A DNA stretch of 64,000 nucleotides, from NCBI GenBank assembly GCA_947629575.1, contig CANREF010000003.1:112686-176685 (forward strand). Direction: 5' to 3'. The position numbers and the translations under genes were made by a program. The notes under the pieces are model-generated. The model did not search any database, was not told where the DNA came from, and was given only the letters and a program-made list of their open reading frames with translations. Numbering within the stretch: the stretch's first letter is position 1; every line of letters starts with the position of its first letter. The DNA is from an uncultured Clostridia bacterium. GTDB taxonomy: Bacteria > Bacillota > Clostridia > Christensenellales > Borkfalkiaceae. Positions 25,778-34,045 of the stretch are shown in pieces.

Positions 25778-27859
25778 ATGTTTTTCAAACGATTTGATTA
25801 CGGAACGGCCGCGGTCTACTTTGCGGAAATCCCCGTGGAGGGGACTAAGCGGACGACGGTGGGTTTTGCCGTCTACCCCGCGAATGTCGAGGTGGACGTC
25901 TCAAAATTGAAGCTCGACAGCCTCGTGCAGGTCGCCTTCGCGGGAGACGATTCCCTCGTGGATTATTCCCGCGGCGTCACCATGCGCAACCGCTCCTCCA
26001 CATTCCTGCACGTCGAGCGGCAGACGGAGTTCATGGGCGGGAATCTCAATACCTACCTTACGGACGGCGAGGGGAACGACTATGTGCATCGGCTCAGCTT
26101 CGACCGCGCGACGGGGGTGTTTACGACGAGCGTCCGTTACACCAATCACACCAAAACGGCGCGGACGCTCGAGCACCTGTCCTCCTTTTCCATCGGCGGG
26201 ATCGGCGTGCCCGGGAGCTTTTCCACCGAGAACATGACCCTGCACCGCATGACGAGCGCATGGTCGCGGGAGTGCCGCCTGCGTTCCGATCCCTTTTCCC
26301 GTCTCGGTCTCGATATGAGCTGGGCGCGCTACGGCGTGAAGTCGGAGCGCTGGGGAGAAGTGGGCAGCATGTCCAACCGCGGCTATTATCCCTTTGCGGC
26401 GATCGAAGGCGGGGGGATATGCTGGGGAGTTCAGCTCGAAGCCCCCTTTTCGTGGCAGCTCGAAGTATACAAGGAAAAGGAGACGTGCGCCCTTTCCGGC
26501 GGGCTTGCCGACTTTGAATTCGGACACTGGAGCAAGGAGATCCCCGCAGGCGGTTCGTTTACAACACATGCCGCCCGCTTTACCGTGCAAAAAGATCTGC
26601 TCTCCGTGTGCAACGCACTCGTCAAAGAGCAGGCGGGACGGATCACCCCTCCCAAGAGCGAGGAAGGGATGCCCGTCATTTTCAATGAGTACTGCACCAC
26701 ATGGGGCGTTCCCTCCGAACGCAATATCAACCGCATTCTCAAAGCGATCAAGCCCCTTCCCATCGACTATTTCGTCATCGACTGCGGATGGTACAAGCCT
26801 GACGGGAAGGGTTGGCAGAACGCCATAGGGGATTGGCGGGAGAGCAAGACCCTCTTCCCCGAGGGGATAAAGAAGGTCGCCCGCAAGATAGAGGAAGGGG
26901 GGAAGCGCCCCGGCATTTGGTTTGAATTTGAAGTTGCGGGCAGGGACAGCGACTGTTTTTCCATCGAGGAAGTCTTTTTGAAGCGGGGCGGCGTCGTGAT
27001 CACGGCAAAGAACCGCCGTTTCCTCGATCTGCGCCTTCCTTCGGTGCAGAATTATATCGCAACGCGAATGCTCGGCTTCTTGCGGGACAACGGGTTTGGA
27101 TATCTCAAGATCGACTATAACGACAATTACGGGGTCGGCTGCGACGGAGCAGAGTCCTTGGGCGAGGGGGGAAGGCAGGTCGCCGAAGAGAGCATCCTTT
27201 GGCTGGAACGGCTCAGGGAAGCGATCCCCGACCTTGTGATCGAGAACTGTTCTTCGGGCGGAAGCCGCATCGAACCGCTGCGCATGGGGCTCGTCTCGAT
27301 GTGTTCATTTTCGGACGCGCACGAGGCTGCAGAGATCCCGCTCGTGGCGGCAAACCTGTCGCGGGTGATCCCCGCGCAGCAGAACCAGATCTGGGCGGTC
27401 ATTCGAAAGGATGAACCTTTCAGCCGCACCGTCTATTCCCTCTGCGCCGCCATGCTCGGAAGGATCTGCCTTTCGGGCGACGTGCACAAAGTTTCTCCCG
27501 AGACGCTTGCGCTCATCGCGCGCGGACTTGAATTTTATCAAACGGTCAAGGAGATCGTGCGCTTGGGCGACATCCGCCTCATCGATTGCAGCGTGGAATA
27601 TTATCGCGACCCGAAGGGGCGGCAGGTGTATGTGAAAGACTTCAACGACAGGCGGCTTCTGATCGTGCACTTTCTTGAAAGCGAGGAGCGGTTGAAGTTC
27701 CCGCTTGCGGGGTACGAACTTGCGGATTCCTATACCGATCTCGCCTTCCGAGTGGACAGGAGCGCCGAAGCGCTGCGCATCGTGGGCGAGCCCTATCATG
27801 CGGGCGCATTTTTGCTCGTAAAACGGCAGACGGATGGGCAAAACGGAGAGGGGTCATGA
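25778..27859 (+). CDS. GH36-family alpha-galactosidase
   Basis: Hydrolyses terminal alpha-galactosyl residues from oligosaccharides such as the raffinose series or side chains of plant polymers. The 693-residue protein has an N-terminal beta-sandwich, then a TIM barrel with VIDCGWYKPDGKGW. The nucleophile is D446 in YLKIDYN and the likely acid/base is D513 in CSFSDAHE. No signal peptide, so it is cytoplasmic. GH36 also contains alpha-N-acetylgalactosaminidases and transferases, so substrate choice is not certain. The stop overlaps the GH127 start by 4 bases. Confidence 0.88.
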   Translation: MFFKRFDYGTAAVYFAEIPVEGTKRTTVGFAVYPANVEVDVSKLKLDSLVQVAFAGDDSLVDYSRGVTMRNRSSTFLHVERQTEFMGGNLNTYLTDGEGNDYVHRLSFDRATGVFTTSVRYTNHTKTARTLEHLSSFSIGGIGVPGSFSTENMTLHRMTSAWSRECRLRSDPFSRLGLDMSWARYGVKSERWGEVGSMSNRGYYPFAAIEGGGICWGVQLEAPFSWQLEVYKEKETCALSGGLADFEFGHWSKEIPAGGSFTTHAARFTVQKDLLSVCNALVKEQAGRITPPKSEEGMPVIFNEYCTTWGVPSERNINRILKAIKPLPIDYFVIDCGWYKPDGKGWQNAIGDWRESKTLFPEGIKKVARKIEEGGKRPGIWFEFEVAGRDSDCFSIEEVFLKRGGVVITAKNRRFLDLRLPSVQNYIATRMLGFLRDNGFGYLKIDYNDNYGVGCDGAESLGEGGRQVAEESILWLERLREAIPDLVIENCSSGGSRIEPLRMGLVSMCSFSDAHEAAEIPLVAANLSRVIPAQQNQIWAVIRKDEPFSRTVYSLCAAMLGRICLSGDVHKVSPETLALIARGLEFYQTVKEIVRLGDIRLIDCSVEYYRDPKGRQVYVKDFNDRRLLIVHFLESEERLKFPLAGYELADSYTDLAFRVDRSAEALRIVGEPYHAGAFLLVKRQTDGQNGEGS

Positions 27860-29646
27860 AGAGCGTCGGGCACGAAAGAGTATCGATCGGCGGTTTTTGG
27901 GGGGAAGTGCGCCGTGTGAGCGCGCAGGCGTCCCTGCCCAACATCTACCGCCGTTTTTCCGAAACGGGGCTTTTTTCCGCACTTTTATGCCGAAAGACCG
28001 ACCCGCCTTCCCATATTTTCTATGATTCGGACGTGGGAAAATGGCTGGAAGGGGCGGCGTATCTGCTCGGCGAGTTCCCGAACGCGGAACTTTCAAAGCG
28101 GGTGAGCGAAACGGTGGACGCCATTCTCGCTTCGCAGCTGCCGTGCGGATATTTCAACAGCTTCTATCAAACTTATAAGCCGGATAAGATCTTCTGCGAG
28201 CGCACCGAGCACGAGCTCTACTGCGCGGGGCATCTTATCGAGGCGGCGATCGCCCTCTCCGAATACGGCGAGGGTCGGCTTCTTCCCGCCATGGAACGGT
28301 ATGCCGATTATATTTACGACCGATTTTTCGTCAAACGTGACGCAAAATTCGTGACATGCGGGCATCCCGAGATCGAGCTCGCCCTCGCGCGGCTCTACGC
28401 ATACACGGGGAAAGAGAAGTATCTCACGCTTGCGAAATTTTTCCTCGACGAGCGGGGGAAAAGAAGGGAAGAGCTCTATGAGGGGCGCGTCCCGATATAC
28501 GACCAGAGCCACCTTCCCGTGCGGGAGCAGAGGGAAGCGGTGGGACATGCCGTCCGCGCCCTCTACCTCTATACGGCAATGGCGGACGTGGGGCGCATCG
28601 CGGGGGATAGGGAATTGCTCTTAGCGGCGAGCGCTCTCTTCCGCAATGCGGTGAGCACCAAGATGTATATCACGGGCGGCATGGGCGCGAGCTATGACGG
28701 GGAATGTTTTGCGGGGGAGTACGAACTTCCCAACGAATATGCCTATTCCGAGACCTGTTCGGCGATCGCCCTTGCCCTGTTTTGCGACAGACTGTACCTT
28801 GCGGACGGGGCGGACGAGCGAGACGACGTTTTCGAAAGGGCGCTCTACAACAACATTCTCGCGGGCAGATCGTGGGACGGGAAGAGCTTTTTCTACACCA
28901 ACCCGCTCGAGGCGGACGTGCGGCACGTGCGCTACGCGCGCGAATACGGGGACAGGCGCTATCAGCCCATCCTCACCCGCAGGGAAGTGTTCGACTGTTC
29001 CTGCTGTCCTCCCAATCTCGTCCGCTTTTTCGGACGGCTGGGCGACTTTATCTATGCCGAAGAGGACGATACCCTCTTCGTCCGCCAATATTTCACCTCC
29101 GAAGTACGTACCGAGCGCCTATCCTTCAAAATGGAGTCGGAACTTCCCTACGGCGGGAAGGTGCACATCCGCGTCGAGGGAAAGGGGAAGATCGTTCTGC
29201 GCATTCCCTCGTGGTGCGATGTCATGGAAATTGAGGAACGTGGGGCAAAAAAGAGGTCACAAGCGGCCCCACGCCTTGTGTTCGAAGCGGACGGCGTGCG
29301 GGAATTCACCTTGGATCTTCTCCCCCGTTTGCGCTTTGTATATGCGAATGAGCGCGTCACCGAAGACGGCGGCAGGAAGGCGGTCTGTTACGGTCCTCTC
29401 GTTTTGTGCGCGGAGGGCGTGGACAACGGAGGACTTTTGCGCGGGCTTGCGCTCCCCGAAGAGAGGGGGAGCATGGAGCGGCAGGGGGAATATCTCTTTT
29501 TCACGCTGCCCGCCGAGCGCATCCGCACGGGCGGGGAGCTCTATTCCTTTCATCCGCCCGTCCGCGAACGGACAACGGTCAAGCTCATTCCCTATTTTTT
29601 GTGGGCAAACCGCGGCGAAAATGATATGCAGATATGGTTTTTGTGA
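27856..29646 (+). CDS. GH127-family beta-L-arabinofuranosidase
   Basis: Releases L-arabinose from beta-arabinofuranosyl oligosaccharides, as in hydroxyproline-rich plant glycoproteins. The 596-residue protein reproduces the zinc-cysteine site of Bifidobacterium HypBA1: acid/base E283 (GECFAGEYELPN), E299 and C301 (SETC), then C381, nucleophile C383 and C384 in CSCCPP. It has no signal peptide and so acts on imported sugars. Translation is coupled to the GH36 gene by an ATGA overlap. Some related proteins (GH146) have the same site, so assignment to GH127 rather than GH146 is by overall resemblance. Confidence 0.9.
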   Translation: MKSVGHERVSIGGFWGEVRRVSAQASLPNIYRRFSETGLFSALLCRKTDPPSHIFYDSDVGKWLEGAAYLLGEFPNAELSKRVSETVDAILASQLPCGYFNSFYQTYKPDKIFCERTEHELYCAGHLIEAAIALSEYGEGRLLPAMERYADYIYDRFFVKRDAKFVTCGHPEIELALARLYAYTGKEKYLTLAKFFLDERGKRREELYEGRVPIYDQSHLPVREQREAVGHAVRALYLYTAMADVGRIAGDRELLLAASALFRNAVSTKMYITGGMGASYDGECFAGEYELPNEYAYSETCSAIALALFCDRLYLADGADERDDVFERALYNNILAGRSWDGKSFFYTNPLEADVRHVRYAREYGDRRYQPILTRREVFDCSCCPPNLVRFFGRLGDFIYAEEDDTLFVRQYFTSEVRTERLSFKMESELPYGGKVHIRVEGKGKIVLRIPSWCDVMEIEERGAKKRSQAAPRLVFEADGVREFTLDLLPRLRFVYANERVTEDGGRKAVCYGPLVLCAEGVDNGGLLRGLALPEERGSMERQGEYLFFTLPAERIRTGGELYSFHPPVRERTTVKLIPYFLWANRGENDMQIWFL

Positions 29647-29652
29647 GGGAGT

Positions 29653-30864
29653 ATGGATATCGTATCATTCTTAAAGAGTAAGGGGCAGGAGCAGGTCCTT
29701 CGCTTTTACGGGGAACTCTCCGCCGAGGAACAGAAGAGCCTTCTTACCCAGATCGCGCAGGTGGATTGGGATACCCTCTCCCTTCTCGACCATCCCGAGG
29801 ATCTGAGCGGAAAGGGAAGGATAGCGCCCATCCCGATCCTCTCTGTTCCCGAGATCGAAAAGGACCGCGCGCGATATGCCGCCGCCGGCAGGAAGGCGAT
29901 CGCGGAGGGGAAGCTCGCCGCGGTGCTCCTCGCGGGCGGACAGGGCACGCGGCTGGGTTCGGACGCTCCCAAGGGGGCTTTCGATATCGGGCTCACCCGC
30001 CCGCTGTATATCTTCCAGCAGCTCATTGAAAACTTGCTCTGCGTCGTAAAGGACTGCGGCGCATACGTGCCTCTCTTCGTCATGACGAGCGAAAAAAACG
30101 ACGCTTCGACCCGCGCCTTTTTTGCGGAGCACGGCTATTTCGGCTACAAAGAGGAATATGTGCGCTTTTTTGTGCAGGACATGGCGGCGTGCGTGGACCT
30201 CTCGGGAAAGCTCTTCCTCGAAGAAAAGGGCAGGCTGGCGCGCTCGCCCAACGGGAACGGCGGTTGGTATTCCTCGTTGATGCGCTCGGGGCTCGCGGAA
30301 GAGTTCCCCGCCGTGGAATGGTTCAACGTGTTCGCCGTGGATAACGTATTGCAGCGCATCGCCGACCCCGTTTTCCTCGGAGCGACCCTAATGAGCGGCT
30401 GCGATTGCGGCGCGAAAGGGGTGCGCAAGACCGATCCCGACGAGAAGGTGGGGGTGCTCTGCCTCGAGAACGGGCTTCCGAGCGTCATCGAATACTATGA
30501 AATGACTGAGGAGAACAAGCGTCTGAGCGACGGCGCGGGCGGACTTGTCTATTCCTTCGGCGTCATTCTGAATTACCTCTTCCGCGCGGAAAAATTGCGG
30601 GAAATGGAAAAACATCATATCCCCGTACATATCGTGAAAAAGCGGGTCCCCCACATCGGCGAAGGGGGCGAACTCGTCGTTCCCGCCACGGAGAACGGAT
30701 ATAAATTCGAAACGCTCATTCTCGACATGGTGAGGCTCATGGGCTCCTGTCTGCCCTTCGAAGTGATTCGGGAAAGGGAATTCGCTCCCATCAAGAACCG
30801 GACGGGCATAGACAGTGTGGAGACCGCGCGCGAACTTCTCGCCTTCAACGGAGTAAAACTATAA
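29653..30864 (+). CDS. UDPGP-family UTP-sugar-1-phosphate uridylyltransferase
   Basis: Makes a UDP-sugar from UTP and a sugar 1-phosphate. The 403-residue protein has the pyrophosphorylase loop VLLAGGQGTRLGSDAPKGAFDIGL (part: LAGGQGTRLGS), the FFVQDMAACVD segment and YEFE-like KFETLILD near the C-terminus. It belongs to the eukaryote-like UDPGP type (UAP/USP), not to bacterial GalU. Which sugar it uses cannot be read. In this operon it may recycle galactose 1-phosphate or make an arabinose donor (inference). The stop shares one base with the next start. Confidence 0.85.
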   Translation: MDIVSFLKSKGQEQVLRFYGELSAEEQKSLLTQIAQVDWDTLSLLDHPEDLSGKGRIAPIPILSVPEIEKDRARYAAAGRKAIAEGKLAAVLLAGGQGTRLGSDAPKGAFDIGLTRPLYIFQQLIENLLCVVKDCGAYVPLFVMTSEKNDASTRAFFAEHGYFGYKEEYVRFFVQDMAACVDLSGKLFLEEKGRLARSPNGNGGWYSSLMRSGLAEEFPAVEWFNVFAVDNVLQRIADPVFLGATLMSGCDCGAKGVRKTDPDEKVGVLCLENGLPSVIEYYEMTEENKRLSDGAGGLVYSFGVILNYLFRAEKLREMEKHHIPVHIVKKRVPHIGEGGELVVPATENGYKFETLILDMVRLMGSCLPFEVIREREFAPIKNRTGIDSVETARELLAFNGVKL

Positions 30865-31199
30865 TGGAAAAAATACTCGCCGATTTCGTCGATCTACTCG
30901 CACAGCTCAGCCGTGAACTCAAACAGCTCTTCGACACGGGGGACATCTCCGTCCTCGCCGATATGCACGCCACCGTCAAGGGGATGTACGCCATCCAACA
31001 CGGGAACGAAGACGATGTTTTCCGCACCGTCGATCCCGACTGCGAGGTCATCTATCGGAATTTCGATATGATCTTATCTCTTCTGCGCACGGTGGAGGGG
31101 GACGCTCCCGACCGCGGCGCACAGCAGGCGCTCAACAAATTTTTGCACAATATCAATGAGGGGCTCGTGAATATCGTCACGCTGTTCGGGCTCGTATAG
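30864..31199 (+). CDS. Small helical protein of unknown function
   Basis: A 111-residue, mostly alpha-helical acidic protein, not recognised. Its ATG shares the last base of the upstream stop (TAATG), so it is translated by coupling with the UDPGP gene. No membrane helix or metal motif is visible. The helix ELSRELKQLFDTGDISVLAD near the N-terminus suggests a small bundle. A regulatory or accessory role for the UDP-sugar enzyme is possible, but this is a guess from position only. Confidence 0.6.
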   Translation: MEKILADFVDLLAQLSRELKQLFDTGDISVLADMHATVKGMYAIQHGNEDDVFRTVDPDCEVIYRNFDMILSLLRTVEGDAPDRGAQQALNKFLHNINEGLVNIVTLFGLV

Positions 31200-31235
31200 C
31201 CATTTTGCTCAACAACAATCATGAATGGAGAATAT

Positions 31236-32762
31236 ATGAAAACGACAAAAATTTTTGCAGACAGAAATCTCGTCATCGGGCAGGTGTCGCCCACGCTTTA
31301 CGGCTCTTTCATCGAGCACCTCGGCAGAGCGGTCTATGAGGGGATCTACGAACCGGGACATCCCACCGCCGACAAGGACGGCTTCCGCGGCGACGTCCTT
31401 TCCCTAGTCAAAGAATTGAATGTGCCCGTCGTGCGCTATCCCGGCGGGAATTTCGTTTCCGGTTACGACTGGCGGGACGGCATAGGACCGCGGGAGAAGC
31501 GTCCCGCGCGGCTCGATCTCGCTTGGCACACCACCGAGCCCAACCTCTTCGGAACGGACGAATTCATGAAGTGGTGCGGCGCGGCGGGCGTTTCGCCGAT
31601 GATGGCGGTCAATTTGGGGACGGGGACTGTCACGGAAGCGGCGCACATCGTGGAGTACTGCAATCACGAAGGCGGATCGGCGCTCTCCGATCTTCGCCGC
31701 CAAAACGGCGCGGAAGCTCCCTACGGCGTGAAATATTGGTGCCTCGGCAACGAAATGGACGGAGATTGGCAGATCGGACATCTCGACGCCGCCGAATACG
31801 GCAAGAAGGCGCGGGAGGCCGCAAAGGTCATGCGCTGGACGAACGGCGAGACGGGGCTCGAAAGTCCCGAAGAACGGTTAAAACTCATCGTTTCGGGCTC
31901 GTCCAATCCCGAGATGCCCTCCTATCCCGAATGGGACAGAGTGGTGCTCGAACATACCTACGATCGGGTGGACTATCTTTCCATGCACCGCTACTATGAA
32001 TACAGCGCTCACCGCTCCCGTCCGCTCGAGGATTTCTTCGGCTCTGCCGACGACATGCACCGCTTCATCGGAACTCTGCGGGCGACGATAGAGTACGTCC
32101 GCGCCAAACTTCGTTCCCCCAAGCAGGTCTATCTCTCCTTCGACGAATGGAACATCTGGACGCAGGCAGCTCCGCGCAAAGAGCCGCTCTGGAAGCGCTC
32201 GCCCCATCTTCTCGAGGAAACTTACACCTTCCGCGACGCCCTCGTCTTTGCGGGGCTCATGAACACGCTCATCAACAACTGCGACATCGTGCGGCTCGGC
32301 TGTCTTGCCCAGCTCGTCAACGTCATCGCGCCCATCATGACGGAAACGGGCGGCGGTACTTTCCGCCAGACGATCTTCTATCCCTTCAAATATCTTTCGA
32401 ACAATGCCCGCGGGGAGACGGTTCGCACCTTCTCCGGAAGCGATACCTTCGATTGTATGTACGGCAAGGCGCGCGCCGTCAATGAAGCGCTCAACTTCGA
32501 TCCGAAGACGAATACCCTCGCGGTGTCGCTGTGCAATTTTGCGCAGGAAGCGCGGGAAGTGGAGCTCGAACTGCGCTCCTTCGGCGATCTGAAGGCGCTC
32601 GAATACGTCGAGATGTCCTCCTCCGACCTCGACGCCAAAAACACGTTCGGCAGGGAGACGGTCCTTCCCTTGCCGCGGGAACTTCCCACCGTCAAGGACG
32701 GCTCCATCGTCCGCCTAACTCTTCCTCCCATGAGCTGGAGTTTTTTGAAGTTCGGCTGTTAA
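31236..32762 (+). CDS. GH51-family alpha-L-arabinofuranosidase
   Basis: Removes alpha-linked arabinofuranose from arabinan and arabinoxylan oligosaccharides. The 508-residue protein starts MKTTKIFADRNLVIGQ and continues YGSFIEHLGRAVYEGIYEPG, the typical GH51 opening. The acid/base glutamate is in CLGNEMDGDW and the nucleophile in SFDEWNIW. No signal peptide, so it is cytoplasmic, like its GH36 and GH127 neighbours. The second ATG was chosen because GGAG precedes it and it fits the family start. Its product feeds araA in the same operon. Confidence 0.95.
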   Translation: MKTTKIFADRNLVIGQVSPTLYGSFIEHLGRAVYEGIYEPGHPTADKDGFRGDVLSLVKELNVPVVRYPGGNFVSGYDWRDGIGPREKRPARLDLAWHTTEPNLFGTDEFMKWCGAAGVSPMMAVNLGTGTVTEAAHIVEYCNHEGGSALSDLRRQNGAEAPYGVKYWCLGNEMDGDWQIGHLDAAEYGKKAREAAKVMRWTNGETGLESPEERLKLIVSGSSNPEMPSYPEWDRVVLEHTYDRVDYLSMHRYYEYSAHRSRPLEDFFGSADDMHRFIGTLRATIEYVRAKLRSPKQVYLSFDEWNIWTQAAPRKEPLWKRSPHLLEETYTFRDALVFAGLMNTLINNCDIVRLGCLAQLVNVIAPIMTETGGGTFRQTIFYPFKYLSNNARGETVRTFSGSDTFDCMYGKARAVNEALNFDPKTNTLAVSLCNFAQEAREVELELRSFGDLKALEYVEMSSSDLDAKNTFGRETVLPLPRELPTVKDGSIVRLTLPPMSWSFLKFGC

Positions 32763-32783
32763 TTCTTTCGGCGGGATACGATC

Positions 32784-33938
32784 ATGGCAAACAAACGGAC
32801 ATCCAAAAGGGCGGCAAAGGCCGCCGAACGAGCGGCAAAGAAACATCCCGGGCTCGTATTGACGGTCATCGTCATCCTCCTCGTCGCGGCGATCGCCGTT
32901 GGGGTCTATTGGTATTTTTTCATCCGTAAACCGGGCCAGCAGGGCGAACCCGTTCCCGAAAATCCCGTGATCGGCACTCTGAAGACGGGCGAGCTCGGCA
33001 TCCACTTTCTCGAGCTGGGCAACAAGAGCACGGGCGACAGTATCTATATCCAGATCGGGACGGTGGATATCCTCATAGACGGCGGTTCGCGGGAGAATTC
33101 CGCCCCCGTCATCGAGAACTATGTAAAACAGTTCTGTACGGACGGCACTCTCGAATATGTCATCGTCACCCACGGGCATCAGGATCACATCGCAGCCTTT
33201 GCGGGGAACAGTTCCAACCAAAGCCTGTTCCGCCGCTTTCAATGCGAAACGATCATCGATTTCCCCCTCACGAACAGCGATTCGGCGACCTACAAGCGCT
33301 ATATCGCGGAGCGGGACGCGGAAGTGGCGGAGGGCGCGGTGCATTATACCGCCCTCGAGTGCTATAACGAGACGGGCGGCGCCAAGCGCACTTACGAGCT
33401 CGCCGAAAACGTCTCCATGAATTTTCTGTACAATTATTACTACGACCACAAATCGGGCGAAGAAAATAATTATTCCGTGTGCATGTACATCAAGCAGGGG
33501 GATTACAATTATCTCTTCACGGGGGATCTCGAGAAGGAGGGCGAGGAATACCTCGTGCAGTATAATCAGCTCCCGCAATGCAAACTCTACAAGGCGGGAC
33601 ACCACGGAAGTAATACCTCTTCGAGCGAGGCGCTCCTTTCCGTCATCCGTCCCGAATGCGTCTGTATCTGCTGCTGCGCGGGTTCGCCCGAGTACTCCAC
33701 GAATTCGGACAACACTTTTCCCACGCGGGACGTCTTGGAGCGGCTCATGCGATACACCGATAAGATCTATGTCACCACGCTCGCCACAGACGTCGATCTT
33801 GCGGGCAAGAAGTGGGGATATACCTCCTTCAACGGCAATATCTTTGTCTGCTCCGACGGCGTGGAATTTTCGGTGACGGGGAGCAATAATTCAAAAATAT
33901 TGAAAGAAACGGAGTGGTTTGCGAAAAACCGTGCATAA
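32784..33938 (+). CDS. Membrane-anchored metallo-beta-lactamase-fold hydrolase (ComEC-like domain)
   Basis: A 384-residue protein with a basic N-terminus, one membrane helix (about 25-47) and an extracytoplasmic metallo-beta-lactamase domain. The metal motif T129-H-G-H-Q-D-H135 and the later LFTGDLEKEG and KAGHHGSN segments match the hydrolase domain of ComEC and the related secreted MBL proteins. A CVCICCCAG cysteine run is unusual for a surface enzyme. A nuclease or phosphodiesterase activity is likely by family. It follows the GH51 gene by 21 bases and may be the last gene of the arabinose transcript. Confidence 0.8.
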   Translation: MANKRTSKRAAKAAERAAKKHPGLVLTVIVILLVAAIAVGVYWYFFIRKPGQQGEPVPENPVIGTLKTGELGIHFLELGNKSTGDSIYIQIGTVDILIDGGSRENSAPVIENYVKQFCTDGTLEYVIVTHGHQDHIAAFAGNSSNQSLFRRFQCETIIDFPLTNSDSATYKRYIAERDAEVAEGAVHYTALECYNETGGAKRTYELAENVSMNFLYNYYYDHKSGEENNYSVCMYIKQGDYNYLFTGDLEKEGEEYLVQYNQLPQCKLYKAGHHGSNTSSSEALLSVIRPECVCICCCAGSPEYSTNSDNTFPTRDVLERLMRYTDKIYVTTLATDVDLAGKKWGYTSFNGNIFVCSDGVEFSVTGSNNSKILKETEWFAKNRA

Positions 33939-33985
33939 ATTGGGCGAAAATTGCAAAATGAGGGGATAGATTTTTGTTCAGCCCC

Positions 33986-34014
33986 TTGCAATTTCTTAAA
34001 AATGGTGATATAAT
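33986..34014 (+). promoter_or_regulatory. Promoter of the beta-helix surface-protein gene
   Basis: TTGCAA, 17 bases, TATAAT, with a 31-base interval to the chosen start codon. Confidence 0.85.
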
Positions 34015-34045
34015 ATAATCGACTCTTAATAGAATGAGGTGTCTT

